This document shows, piece after piece, positions 44,187 through 53,548 of a stretch of 64,000 nucleotides of DNA. How positions within the stretch are numbered: the first letter of the stretch is position 1; each line of letters starts with the position of its first letter. Below the pieces are notes generated by a model. It was not told the DNA's origin. It was given only the letters and a program-made list of their open reading frames with translations, and searched no databases. The DNA lies in contig CAWGPR010000003.1 of assembly GCA_963824475.1 (NCBI GenBank), positions 682,001 to 746,000 of the forward strand, written 5' to 3'. This stretch comes from Roseiarcus sp963824475. Its GTDB lineage: Bacteria; Pseudomonadota; Alphaproteobacteria; Rhizobiales; Beijerinckiaceae. The translations under genes and the position numbers were made by a program.

Positions 44187-44804
44187 TCAAGGGTAGCCGT
44201 GCGAAAAGATGTCCATGGCCTCGAATCCAGCGAGGTCGAGGCGCACGCGATCGGGCAGATAGGCGAAGGCGGCGCGGACAAGTCCATCTCGGGCCTCGCG
44301 CTTCAGCATGGCGTCGAGCTTCTCGCGCAAGGCGTGCAGGTGCAGCACGTCCGAGGCGGCATAGGCGAGCTGCGCCTCGCTCAAGGCGTCCGCGCCCCAG
44401 TCCGACGATTGCTGCTGCTTGGAGATCTCGACCCCCAGAAGCTCGCGCGTCAGGTCCTTGAGCCCGTGCCGGTCGGTGTAGGTCCGCGCGATCTTGGAGG
44501 CGATCTTGGTGCAATAGACGGGTGCAGGCATGACGCCGAACGTATGATGCAGGACGCCCATGTCGAAGCGGCCGTAGTGGAAGAGCTTCACGACCGTCGG
44601 ATCGGCCAGCAGCCGTTCGAGATTGGGAGCGCTCGTCTGGCCGGGAGCGATCTGCACGATGTCGGCGGTCCCGTCGCCGCGCGACACCTGCACGACGCAG
44701 AGCCGATCGCGGCCGACGGCGAGTCCCAGCGTCTCCGTGTCGATGGCGGCCGCCTCGCCAAAGGAGGCGTCGGCGGCCAAGTCGTTGCGGTGAAACCGGA
44801 TCAT
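44187..44804 (-). CDS. Ribonuclease D-type 3'-5' exonuclease (short form)
   Basis: A 205-residue DEDDy exonuclease. The catalytic residues are in AIDTETLGL (motif I), FHYGRFDMGVL (motif II) and LAYAASDVLHLHAL (motif III, with Tyr and Asp). It lacks the C-terminal HRDC domain of E. coli RNase D, as do the short homologues common in Rhizobiales. It probably trims small structured RNAs. Its stop is 44 bp from that of the convergent rph gene. Confidence 0.92.
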   Translation of the reverse strand: MIRFHRNDLAADASFGEAAAIDTETLGLAVGRDRLCVVQVSRGDGTADIVQIAPGQTSAPNLERLLADPTVVKLFHYGRFDMGVLHHTFGVMPAPVYCTKIASKIARTYTDRHGLKDLTRELLGVEISKQQQSSDWGADALSEAQLAYAASDVLHLHALREKLDAMLKREARDGLVRAAFAYLPDRVRLDLAGFEAMDIFSHGYP

Positions 44805-45051
44805 CGTCGCCGCAAGGCCTGATCTCGCTCAAACTGCGACGGGTTAGATACGCGCGCAGCTATGGATAGAGCCGCCTTCGCAGGGCGTCAATCATACCGA
44901 TTCGAGAGGAGGTCGCGAAGCCGCCAAACGTGGCGCGACAGGACTCATTCCGTCGTCGGTTGAGCGATCCCGTCAGGCTCCGCGTCGACGCCGGAAGGGC
45001 TTGCGACCTTGAGCAACTGAGCGTCGGGCCTTGGCGCCGCTTAGCGGCGCC

Positions 45052-45618
45052 TCAGGGCGAAAGATGGCGCCCGGCTCCATCCCCGGGCGTGACCGGCGGA
45101 GTGGGGAGGGATCGATCTTGATCGCCAAGCCTGGAGACGGCGGCGCAGAAGACGTAGCCGACGCCCCGCACCGACCGGATCAGTGGAGGGCGATCGGACC
45201 CGTCGGCCAGCTTCTTGCGCAGTCGCGCGACCATCGTATCGATGGAACGATCAAAGTACGTCCATTCGCGTCCGCGCAACACAGAGAGAAGTGCGCCGCG
45301 AGAGAGAGGCTGGCCCGGCTGGCGCAGAAAGGCCATGAGCAGATCGTACTCGGACGACGTCAGGTCGACCCGCTGCCCGGCGGAACTGATGAGGTCCCGC
45401 GCCACTTCATCAAGGCTCCACCCGGCGAACATGTAAAGTCGCTCGATCGGCCTGACGGCCTGCGCGCGGCGGGTATCGGCGTCGCGGCGCCGAATGGCGT
45501 TGTCAATCCCAGCCAGCTCCTGGCCAGCGTCTTCGAGAATATGCATCTGCATCGCGTCCCGCCTTCGATTACCGTCGACCTTGCGAATCGTCACCGTAAA
45601 TGATTCGAAGCAGGACAT
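45052..45618 (-). CDS. OmpR-type winged-helix protein, truncated response regulator
   Basis: The last ~110 residues are a complete Trans_reg_C domain (LTSSEYDLLMAFLRQPGQPL ... FDRSIDTMVARLRKKL ... IRSVRGVGYVF). The segment before it (ELAGIDNAIRRRDADTRRAQ) looks like the inter-domain linker, but the receiver domain is gone. The N-terminal residues before about 25 are not family-like. Either it is the remnant of a response regulator, or a receiver-less regulator starting at an internal Met. No histidine kinase gene is adjacent. Confidence 0.65.
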   Translation of the reverse strand: MSCFESFTVTIRKVDGNRRRDAMQMHILEDAGQELAGIDNAIRRRDADTRRAQAVRPIERLYMFAGWSLDEVARDLISSAGQRVDLTSSEYDLLMAFLRQPGQPLSRGALLSVLRGREWTYFDRSIDTMVARLRKKLADGSDRPPLIRSVRGVGYVFCAAVSRLGDQDRSLPTPPVTPGDGAGRHLSP

Positions 45619-45950
45619 GTTCCATTGTCAATAAGTTACGATAGGTCAGGTAGATATTTATTTGATTTGGCGGCAGCCAACGAGTTGACCGGCGGATTCA
45701 CGAACTCAGTTCTTTTTGATCATTTCGTTCTTACGATAAGTATTCCTATCGGTATTTCGACGTTCATGCCGATACGTCAATTGTCACTTGGCAAGGATGG
45801 TTCAAATCTTCGCCGTTCCAATGGCGGCTATTGTTTCTTCGTTACCAAGGGTCCCGGGCGGGCAACACGCGAATGGTTGCATTTCCGCCGCTTATGGAAT
45901 GAGCAAATTCCCTGTACAAAGAACGAATCCTACTGGGGGAGACGTTTCGG
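45619..45950. other. Lower-GC gap between divergent regulators
   Basis: 332 bp with GC content visibly below that of the flanking genes (for example tttttgatcatttcgttctt near 45710). No recognisable gene. It lies between the truncated response-regulator gene and a LysR gene that diverge from it, so it should hold at least one promoter. It may mark the breakpoint that removed the receiver domain. Confidence 0.5.
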
Positions 45951-46802
45951 ATGCGCGGCGTTCCAATCGACATCCTGCGAGCCTTTGTCGCCGTCGTGGA
46001 GTCGCGCGGCTTCACCCGCGCCGCGGAGGAACTGGGACGGACCCAGCCGACGATCAGCCTTCAGGTGAAAAGGCTTGAGGAGCTTCTCGAAGCGCCGGTG
46101 TTCAAGAAAGGCGGGCGGTTCGAATTGTCCAGCGTGGGAGAGGTTTGTTTCGATTACGGAAAGCGCTTGCTGCGGCTGCATGACGACATGCTGGACGAGC
46201 TCGGCCGCAACAATCTGAACGACGCAATGCGTGTGGGCGTGCCCAGCGAATTCGCCCTCATTCTGGCGCCGCGGCTCGATGAGCTGCGCGCCAACTCCCA
46301 GGTCCCCACGACATTTGACGTGATCGTCGACAGCTCGCAGGCGCTTTCGGCCGCCTTTCGTCAGAACGCTCTTGACGTCGCCTTCGTCGTTGGGACCGGC
46401 GAGAGCGAGCCCCACAGGATCGAGCAATGGCGAGGACAGCTGCGCTGGTTCGGCGGGACATTGAATGATGATGAAGACAATCGGCCGCTGCCGGTCGTTC
46501 TCCCGCCGCAAGGGTCGCCATTTCATGAGGCGGCTGTCGGCGCGCTGCGCGCTCAGGAACGCAGATTCGAGATTGTCTGCACCTGTTCAAATTTCGGCGT
46601 GCTCGCAGCCGCCGCCGCGGCCGGTCTTGGCGTCACCCCGATGATCGATGGGCTCGCGCCGGAGGGATTGGGAGCGTCCGCCGACAGGAATCTTCCGCTT
46701 TTGCCGGAGGTCACGCTGTTGCTCCTGGCGCGTTCGCAGACGTTGGCGCTCGCCAGCCGCCGCTGGGTGGCGAGCCTGGTCGAAACGCTTCAATCGGAGT
46801 GA
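45951..46802 (+). CDS. LysR-family transcriptional regulator
   Basis: A 283-residue regulator with an N-terminal winged helix-turn-helix (IDILRAFVAVVESRGFTRAA, then AEELGRTQPTISLQVKRLEE) and a periplasmic-binding-like effector domain. The effector is unknown. It precedes the flagellar block on the same strand, but regulation of those genes is not established. Confidence 0.88.
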   Translation: MRGVPIDILRAFVAVVESRGFTRAAEELGRTQPTISLQVKRLEELLEAPVFKKGGRFELSSVGEVCFDYGKRLLRLHDDMLDELGRNNLNDAMRVGVPSEFALILAPRLDELRANSQVPTTFDVIVDSSQALSAAFRQNALDVAFVVGTGESEPHRIEQWRGQLRWFGGTLNDDEDNRPLPVVLPPQGSPFHEAAVGALRAQERRFEIVCTCSNFGVLAAAAAAGLGVTPMIDGLAPEGLGASADRNLPLLPEVTLLLLARSQTLALASRRWVASLVETLQSE

Positions 46803-46914
46803 GGGAACAGCAAGAGGTTCAACCCTATTGCATTTTGTCACAATTCGTCACGCAGTCCGTAATCCGATCGTGGCAGAATTGGGTGGTCCGCAAATCCAAG
46901 GGGGATTGCCGATC

Positions 46915-47184
46915 ATGCAAGCAGTGCTGGACCAACCGACTGCCGAACCGGACGGCCGCCTCCGCTCTCAGGCGACGGACGAGAATGGGGAGCTGGCGCT
47001 GCTCACGCAGTTCATGCGCCACGATTCCGTTGCTTCGCTGGCGAACGCAATCGCCGAGCGTTTGGGCGGCAGCGTTCAAGGCGGAGATCTGATCGTCGCG
47101 GCGGGGCTCGGCTTCAGCGGCAGCGACAGCTGCGGCTCGAGCGGCGCAATCCGAGTTAACCCACGCGCAGGACTTCGCCGCTAG
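46915..47184 (+). CDS. Small hypothetical protein (89 aa)
   Basis: Short frame from ATG 46915 (MQAVLDQPTAEPDGRL) with AGGGGGA ten bases upstream; GTG 46870 is an alternative start in frame. The middle reads LTQFMRHDSVASLANAIAER and the end is Gly/Ser-rich with one Cys. I do not recognise it. Position between a LysR gene and a flagellar gene, on the same strand, makes it plausible but unproven. Confidence 0.4.
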   Translation: MQAVLDQPTAEPDGRLRSQATDENGELALLTQFMRHDSVASLANAIAERLGGSVQGGDLIVAAGLGFSGSDSCGSSGAIRVNPRAGLRR

Positions 47185-47244
47185 AGTCGCCGCGCCAGCC
47201 TGGCCGCTACGCGTCTCTCCGACACGAGCCTCGGCGAATCGCCC

Positions 47245-48117
47245 ATGACAAGCACGACATCCACTTATCTCGGCGTATCGCAGAATCTATCCCGCTATCA
47301 GGCGATGACTGCGGCCGAGCCCGCAGTGAAAACCGCGACCGCGTATTACGAGGCCAATATCGGTTCGGTTACGTCGGTCCAAGACCTTGTCGACAACTAT
47401 CGGCTGCTGTCCTACGCGCTCGACGCCTTCGGCCTCGGCGACCAGATCAACGCGAAGGGGCTCATCACCCAGGTGCTCCAAGGCGGAGTGTCCAATCCGA
47501 AGAGCCTCGCCAACACCCTGGCGAATCCGCAGTGGAAGGCGTTCGCCGCCGCGTTTGATTTCGTCGACAGCGGCGCGACCTCGCCTTCGTCGGCAAGCGC
47601 CGTCAAGACGACAACGAGCGACTATGTCGAGCAGCAGCTGGAAAGCGACCAGGGTGCCCAGGACGTGGGCGTTCAGCTTGCGCTCTATTTTCAACGGGTC
47701 GCGCCGACGGTCACCAGCGAAGAGGGGATCTTGGCCGATCCTAACCTTCTGCAAGTAGCGGCGACGATCATGGGGATCTCGCCCTCGGCCGCGAGCGACC
47801 TGCAGCCGCAGACGCTTTCCGAACTCATGCCGCTTTCCGACCTGCAAGATCCCGCCAAGCTCCAGCAGCTGACCGAGCAATTCACGGCAATGTACGATTA
47901 CACCTACGGGCCCGCCTCCGGCGCGACCACGGGCCTCACGGTCGATTCCGGCAATTCGAGCTCAACCCAGTCAGGCGCCGCGAGCGTTCTGGCCAGTATC
48001 ATCAGTTCAAACGGCTCCGTGCTCGGTAGCGCGCTCAACGATTTCACTGGCGCGACGCAGCCGACCTTCTCGACGGCTTTGTTGTCGAGCATGCAGAGGC
48101 TTTCGCTGGGCGGCTGA
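47245..48117 (+). CDS. DUF1217 flagellar-locus protein
   Basis: A 290-residue protein with repeated segments of the DUF1217 type (YYEANIGSVTSVQDLVDNYR, LLSYALDAFGLGDQI, LYFQRVAPTVTSEEGILADP). Genes of this family occur only in alphaproteobacterial flagellar clusters, and a role in basal-body or hook assembly has been proposed. It marks the start of the flagellar block here. Confidence 0.85.
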   Translation: MTSTTSTYLGVSQNLSRYQAMTAAEPAVKTATAYYEANIGSVTSVQDLVDNYRLLSYALDAFGLGDQINAKGLITQVLQGGVSNPKSLANTLANPQWKAFAAAFDFVDSGATSPSSASAVKTTTSDYVEQQLESDQGAQDVGVQLALYFQRVAPTVTSEEGILADPNLLQVAATIMGISPSAASDLQPQTLSELMPLSDLQDPAKLQQLTEQFTAMYDYTYGPASGATTGLTVDSGNSSSTQSGAASVLASIISSNGSVLGSALNDFTGATQPTFSTALLSSMQRLSLGG

Positions 48118-48205
48118 ACGCGTCGCGCGGCCAGGCCAATTCACCCAGAAAGGCCCGCGCAAGCGCCGTCCTCTAAGCGGGGCTGCATGCTTCGGCGCGA
48201 CGCCA

Positions 48206-50204
48206 ATGCCTAACGCCCCCCACACAAGCGTCCGCGCGGCCACGAATGACGCCCAGTCCGGGTCTGACGCGCTCTACGCCGCCGCTGTCATGCTGTGGCG
48301 CGAGCGACGGCGCGACGAAGCGATCAAGCACATGGACGAGGCGCTGCGACTCAAGCCCGATTTCGCCGACGCCCTGTGCATGGGCGGATACATGCTGAGC
48401 GAATGCGGCAAGCCTGAGCCGGCAATGCGTTTCTATCGGCGCGCGCTCGAGCTCGACCCCATGCTGGTCGTCGCCCATGTCAACTACGGTAAGCTCTTGT
48501 TTGGCGCAGGCCAATTCGCGGAGGCGCTCGCTTTCTTCACAGCGGCGACGGCGCTCGCGCCTGATGATCCGGACGCTTGGTGCAGCCGCGCTGGAGCTTC
48601 GCGCGAGATGGGGCGCCTCGAGGAATCGCTCGCAGCGGCAGAGCGCGCGCTTGAGCTGCGCCATGACTTTCCTGAGGCCGCGATCAACCTCGGCAACGCG
48701 CTCTTGAAGCTCGATCGCAGCGAGGAGGCGCTTGAGGCCTACCTCCGAGCTTGCGCGCCCGGGCCGTGCTTGGCCCGGGCGTTGTTGGGTCAGGCGCTGG
48801 CGTTACGAAGTCTTGGCCGTTTCTCTGAAGCGATGGCGGCGTTCGACGCCGCCAAGGCGCTCGGCAGCCGCGAGGCTGTGGCGGGCAAGGGCTGCCTCAT
48901 GCTGACGCTCGGCGATTTCGAACATGGGCTTGAGGGCTACGAGGCGCGCTGGCTTAAGGGAAAGTCGCTCGCCGAGGCGCTCGGAACGCGCTTCGAGACC
49001 TGGAGGGGGCCGGGGCGGCGAGGCGAGCGCGTGCTGGTGCTCAACGATCACGGCCTCGGCGATACGATCCAGTTCTTTCGCTATCTGCCAGTGATGGCCG
49101 CGGCCGGCGTCGATGCGACCTTCGTGTGTCCGCCGCGGCTCCATCGGCTTCTTAAATCGAACGCTAGGGTTCGATTCGCCGATCGGCCGCCGGAGGGGGA
49201 GCGATTCGACGCGCAGATTGCGATCAGCAGCTTGCCGTACGCTTTTGGCACGCGCCTCGAGACAATTCCAGCAGCGGTCCCCTATCTCGCGGCCGAGCCA
49301 GCGCTGCGCGACCAATGGGCTCGCCGCATCGGCGCCGATGGCTTCAAGATCGGCGTGGTTTGGCAGGGCAACCCAGATCCGGAGGCCGACCGCGCCCGCT
49401 CCGTGCCCCTCGCGGCCCTCGCGCCGCTCGTAGAGGTCGCAGGCGTAAGAACTCATTTCGTTGCAAAAAGGCGCAGGCGAAGAGCAGCTTTCCAATCTGG
49501 CACCCTCGATGCGGATCGAGACGTTGGGCGCGGATTTTGACGCCGGCGCCGACGCCTTCGTCGATACGGCGGCGGCGATGACCTGCCTCGATCTCGTCGT
49601 CACTTGCGACACTTCGATCGCGCATCTCGCGGGGGCTCTCGCTATTCCCGTTTGGGTCGCGCTCAAGAGCGACGCAGAATGGCGTTGGCTGACCGGACGC
49701 GCCGATTCGCCCTGGTATCCGACCATGCGTCTCTTTCGTCAGACGCGCCGGGGCGTTTGGCGCGACGTCTTCGAGGCCATGGCGCGCGAACTCGCAGCGC
49801 TTACCGCTCGCCATGCCGCGCCGCGCATGATTGCGACGCCATGCTCGCTCGGCGAATTGATCGACAAGATGACGATCCTGCGTCTCAAGGCCGAACGCAT
49901 CGGGGAGCCAGACAAACTCGCCAACGTCCGGCGCGAACTGGCGCTGCTCGAGCGGCTGGCGCAGGAGGACGGCGCGTTGGGGCCGCCGATTGATCTGCTG
50001 ACCGACAAGCTCGCCGGCGTGAACGCGCGCCTCTGGGTCATCGAAGACGCGATTCGCGCGTGCGAACGCGAAGGAGACTTCGGGCCGCGCTTCATTGCGC
50101 TGGCGCGATCGGTCTACCGCGAAAACGATACGCGCGCCGCGATCAAGCGCGCCATCAACACGCTCGCCAGCTCGGCTCTGGTCGAGGAGAAGAGCTATGC
50201 GTGA
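48206..50204 (+). CDS. TPR-glycosyltransferase-DUF6165 protein of the flagellar locus (apparent 1-bp insertion)
   Basis: About 665 residues when the frame is repaired. Residues 1-250 are tetratricopeptide repeats (EAIKHMDEALRLKPDFADAL, EEALEAYLRACAPG). Residues 270-540 resemble ADP-heptose/GT-B type glycosyltransferases (VLVLNDHGLGDTIQFFRYLP, VVTCDTSIAHLAGALAIPVW). The last ~120 residues match DUF6165 (CSLGELIDKMTILRLKAERI ... VIEDAIRACE). The two frames join at GAACTC (49449-49454), which as GACTC gives GVR-LISLQKGAGEEQL. It may modify flagellin or assist its export. Confidence 0.75.
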
Positions 50205-50210
50205 GCAGGC

Positions 50211-50729
50211 TCAGTCCGGAATCGCGTAGTAGCGCTCCCTCAGCGCATATCGATCGCAAGGCCGCAGCGCGCCCGCCGGCGCGGCTGCATGCAGCCGGAC
50301 TCCAATCGTCGATCCGCGCCGCCAGATGATCTCCATTTCGCGCACGTCGGACGTTTCGTCGATATGCACCGCCAACCGAGGCGGAAGCGCGATGTCACGC
50401 GCGAGCGCGAGACGCAGACCGTCGCGAGATCGGTCGCAGATCCGGCCCTCGCACAGGAAACGATAAGTCCCGTCGAGCAGCTTGGCCGAGCGGAGGCGGG
50501 TTCGCTCCCGCGGACCCTGGCGCTGATCGGCGCGCTTGCCTTCGGGCGGACGCGCTTCCGGCGAAACGACCCAATAAGCGACCTCGCCACGCCCAGCGAG
50601 TTTGCGGCCGACCTTAAGCGCCGCCTCCGGTCGGGCGCGCCAATCCTGCCGCTTGATCCCTTGGAGCATCGTCTGAGGGGCGGCGGCGTGATCCGCACAC
50701 CGGTCTCGGATTAGGGATTCGTTATCCAT
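50211..50729 (-). CDS. PilZ-like domain protein
   Basis: A 172-residue protein whose C-terminal half has the PilZ pattern: RERTRLRSAKLL (arginine pair) and later DRSRDGLRL (the D/N-x-S-x-x-G motif), which in the family binds cyclic di-GMP. In flagellar loci PilZ proteins adjust swimming to c-di-GMP. It converges on the TPR/glycosyltransferase gene with a 6-bp gap and diverges from ftcR across a 280-bp AT-rich region. Confidence 0.7.
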   Translation of the reverse strand: MDNESLIRDRCADHAAAPQTMLQGIKRQDWRARPEAALKVGRKLAGRGEVAYWVVSPEARPPEGKRADQRQGPRERTRLRSAKLLDGTYRFLCEGRICDRSRDGLRLALARDIALPPRLAVHIDETSDVREMEIIWRRGSTIGVRLHAAAPAGALRPCDRYALRERYYAIPD

Positions 50730-51008
50730 CTACGAATGACATGAAGCAATCAACTTCTTACATACTTCGTTAACCAAGACTGGGGTAGTTTTTCGTCTCG
50801 CAGAGGCTTTTGTCAAGAAGAAGTTAGCTGAGCTAATAGGATAATAATAATATTCATTCGCCTTAGTTAACAATACAGTTCTCATTGCCCAAATAATTGT
50901 CAAGACTTTAGTTTCCTAAACGGCAGCGTTTGTTTCGTACGTGTTGAGTGCCGGTGTTGGCGTAGCGGAAGGCGTTCCCTTGTCAATTCAGTAGGTTGGA
51001 GCACGGGT
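50730..51008. promoter_or_regulatory. AT-rich divergent promoter region upstream of ftcR
   Basis: 280 bp that are strikingly AT-rich for this genome (gataataataatattcattc near 50840) between the divergent PilZ and ftcR genes. The ATG of ftcR is preceded by TTGGAGCACGGGT. Such a region, upstream of the master regulator of the flagellar genes, probably carries several control sites, but I could not define specific boxes. Confidence 0.45.
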
Positions 51009-51677
51009 ATGTATATTATTATCGACGATCGGGACATCGTGGCGGGAGGCTACGCCAATGGTTTTGATCGCGAGGGGGTTTCCTCAGCCGGAATCGAAGC
51101 GTCCGAGTTTCGCGAATGGATCGGCAAGATCAGCGATTCGGACATGAACGCAGTCGAGGCGTTTGTGATTGGCGACTGCAACGAGCGCGAGTCGCTCTCG
51201 AGGTTAATCCGCGAGCGGTCGGACGCGCCGGTTCTTTGTCTCAACGAGCGTCACTCGCTCGACGACACGCTGTGCCTGTTCGCCGCCGGCGCGGACGATG
51301 TTCTGCGCAAGCCGGTGCATGTGCGGGAGATCGTCGCCCGGGTCGGGGCGATCAACCGGCGGGTGTTCGGCGAGAAGGGCAATGTGACGGTCGGCGAACT
51401 GCGCGTCTACTTTGACGGGCGCGAACCTGAGGTGAACGGCGAGCCTTTTCCTCTCCCGCGTCGGGAGCGGCGGATCCTCGAGTTTCTGCTACGCTGTCGC
51501 GGCCGGCGCGTCAGCAAGACGCAAATCTTCAACGCCGTCTACGGGCTCTTCGACGAAAACGTCGACGAGAACGTCATCGAGAGCCACATCAGCAAGCTGC
51601 GCAAGAAACTCAAGCATCGGCTGGGCTTCGACCCGATCAATTCCAAGCGGTTCCTCGGTTATTGCATCGAGAAGTAG
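51009..51677 (+). CDS. ftcR: Flagellar transcriptional regulator FtcR
   Basis: A 222-residue two-component-like regulator. The N-terminal receiver-like domain begins MYIIIDDRDIVAGGYANGFD, a hallmark of FtcR, and the C-terminus is an OmpR-type winged helix (RRERRILEFLLRCRGRRVSK, ENVIESHISKLRKKLKHR). In Brucella and relatives FtcR activates flagellar genes without a known cognate kinase. The canonical phospho-acceptor Asp is not obvious. Confidence 0.92.
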   Translation: MYIIIDDRDIVAGGYANGFDREGVSSAGIEASEFREWIGKISDSDMNAVEAFVIGDCNERESLSRLIRERSDAPVLCLNERHSLDDTLCLFAAGADDVLRKPVHVREIVARVGAINRRVFGEKGNVTVGELRVYFDGREPEVNGEPFPLPRRERRILEFLLRCRGRRVSKTQIFNAVYGLFDENVDENVIESHISKLRKKLKHRLGFDPINSKRFLGYCIEK

Positions 51678-51718
51678 ACCGCCTCCAATCGAGCTGAACC
51701 GTCTTTGCGCAATACCGT

Positions 51719-51744
51719 AGGGCGCCGGTAAGAGCGCCTTTTTT
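51719..51744 (+). terminator. Rho-independent terminator after ftcR
   Basis: A GGCGC/GCGCC stem with an 8-base loop is followed directly by TTTTTT, 40-65 bp after the ftcR stop. This is the only classical intrinsic terminator I could recognise in the flagellar block. The remaining ~300 bp up to the flagellin stop show only a degraded palindromic repeat near 51760-51805. Confidence 0.7.
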
Positions 51745-52040
51745 CGACTGACGATGGTCGCGAAGCAATCCGGAGGCTCGTCGTCCGCGTCGCCCTGAAT
51801 TGCTTCCTGCCTCACGAGAGGCCGCGATCCGGCTCGGAGGGAAGCCTCTTGGGTCTCTTGTGCCAGCGCGCCGCGTTCGCCGCCTGAATGGTTTTCCGCC
51901 TGAAGATATGGCTCCCCGCGCGCCATCGTGGAGGAGGAGCAGCCTTGCCGGGGGCGGGCAAGCGGCGCGCGGGGAACTGGGGCGATGCTCTTGATCCTGA
52001 CGCCAGGGCGGCTCGAAGAAGGCCGCCCGGCGCGCTGCTG

Positions 52041-53231
52041 TTACTGGAACAGTTTCAGGATGAGCTGCGCGTTCTGGTTCGCGATCGACAGCGACTGGAT
52101 GCCGAGCTGCTCTTGCGTCTGCAGCGCCTGCAGCTGGGTCGACGCCGTATTCATATCCGCGTCGACCATGCCCGAAATGCCGTCGGAATAGTTGGTCATC
52201 AAGGCGGTGTTGAACGTGGCCGCTGTCGTCATGCGATCTTGCGTGGCGCCGATCTGGGCGGCGTAGTTGGTGACTTGTGCCAAAGCCTGGTCGGCGGCGC
52301 TCAGAGACGTTTGCGCATCCGTGGCGCCGGTAATGCTGAGGTTGGTCAGGTCTACGCCGCTTTGTACGAGCAAGTTCTGCGAGTTCGGCGTCGTGACCGT
52401 CGTGGACACCCCATAAGACGCCGCGTTCGCGAAGGTGAGAGTTCCACCGGTCCCTTCCTGGGCGAGTGTGTTGCCGTTGGCGTCGAGCGCCGTGTAGGTC
52501 GTCGTCGTCACGGTGCCGTCCAGCCCCATCGACTGGACCGTCAGGGCCTGGTTGGCCGTATCCTCGTAGACCGCATTGTTGCCGTATGTCGCCGTAGGAG
52601 TGCTGTAGCTGACGGCGGTGGTGTCCGCGGTGTCAGCCGCAAACTGAGTTTGCAGCTGGCTCATTGTGGCCGCGTCTGTGACGGTTGACTGGCTCGTCGA
52701 TGACGTCGACGTCGTGCCGGTGCTCAAGCCATAAAGCGCCTGGCTGGTGAAGGAGATGGTGTTGATGGTTCCGCCGCTCGCGCTGGCGTTGTAGCCGGAG
52801 ACGAAGTTGAGCGCCGTGATGCTGCCGTTCAAGACGTTCAGGCCGTTGAACGAAGCCGCGTTCACCGCGTCGGTGAGCTGCTTGCCGAGCGAAGCGAGCG
52901 ATGTGTTGATATTGGTGATGTTGGCGCCTGGCTCGGTCGCCTGCGTCAGGGCGGTCTGAATCGAATTGATTGTCGTGATGACCGAATTGATCGCTGAGCT
53001 TGCGGTCGCCAGAACTGACTGCCCCTGCGATAGCGCATCATTGGAGGCCGACACGACGCCGCTGTCGGAGTTGAGCTGGGCGGCGATCGACCAATAGGAT
53101 GAATTGTCGGCCGCTGTGGCGACGCTGAGGCCGGTCGAAACTTCGTTCTGAACGGTGTTCAGCGATTGCTGCGTCATACTCAAAGCTTGCAGCGCGCTCA
53201 ATGCGCCCGGGTTGTTTAAGACTGAATTCAT
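52041..53231 (-). CDS. Flagellin
   Basis: Filament subunit of 396 residues. The conserved N-terminal D0/D1 region reads LSALQALSMTQQSLNTVQNE and then SVATAADNSSYWSIAAQLNS; the C-terminal D1/D0 region reads ISGMVDADMNTASTQLQALQ and SLSIANQNAQLILKLFQ. The central domain is Ser/Thr/Gly-rich and variable. The start ATG at 53231 has an AGGAGCACTCCC leader; an upstream frame extension to 53369 is not flagellin-like. It is transcribed opposite to the neighbouring basal-body genes. Confidence 0.92.
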   Translation of the reverse strand: MNSVLNNPGALSALQALSMTQQSLNTVQNEVSTGLSVATAADNSSYWSIAAQLNSDSGVVSASNDALSQGQSVLATASSAINSVITTINSIQTALTQATEPGANITNINTSLASLGKQLTDAVNAASFNGLNVLNGSITALNFVSGYNASASGGTINTISFTSQALYGLSTGTTSTSSTSQSTVTDAATMSQLQTQFAADTADTTAVSYSTPTATYGNNAVYEDTANQALTVQSMGLDGTVTTTTYTALDANGNTLAQEGTGGTLTFANAASYGVSTTVTTPNSQNLLVQSGVDLTNLSITGATDAQTSLSAADQALAQVTNYAAQIGATQDRMTTAATFNTALMTNYSDGISGMVDADMNTASTQLQALQTQEQLGIQSLSIANQNAQLILKLFQ

Positions 53232-53548
53232 GGGAGTGCTCCTGTCGAAAATGTTCACGCTGATGGGGCGACATTTCGGACTCGCACCGAGACGACGGAC
53301 CGGCCGCATGCCCTTAGGCTCGCGTCGGGAGCCTAACCGTCGTGTAGAGCCGGGGCGAAGCGCGCTCATCGCGCTCGTCCTCGCCCGGGCCAGCGAAAAC
53401 TAAGGGCTGAACCGCTAATGGCCGGTTAATCGGCGCAAAAATTCGCTCGTTGCGTCCATCCGGACGGCGCTCGCGGCCGCCCGCGCAATGCCGGCGCAAG
53501 CTCCGCTTCCGAGGATAGCCGCCGGGAATTCCTCACTCAGGCCCGGAT
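53232..53548. other. Divergent intergenic region between flagellin and fliF
   Basis: 317 bp upstream of both the flagellin gene (-) and fliF (+), so it should contain both promoters. Short frames here are not credible genes. I could not define a sigma-28-type promoter with confidence. Confidence 0.5.

Noticed and set aside
45788..46078. 96-codon plus-strand frame upstream of the LysR gene
   Set aside because: It overlaps the LysR start in another frame, has no ribosome-binding site, and its second half is a shadow of LysR.
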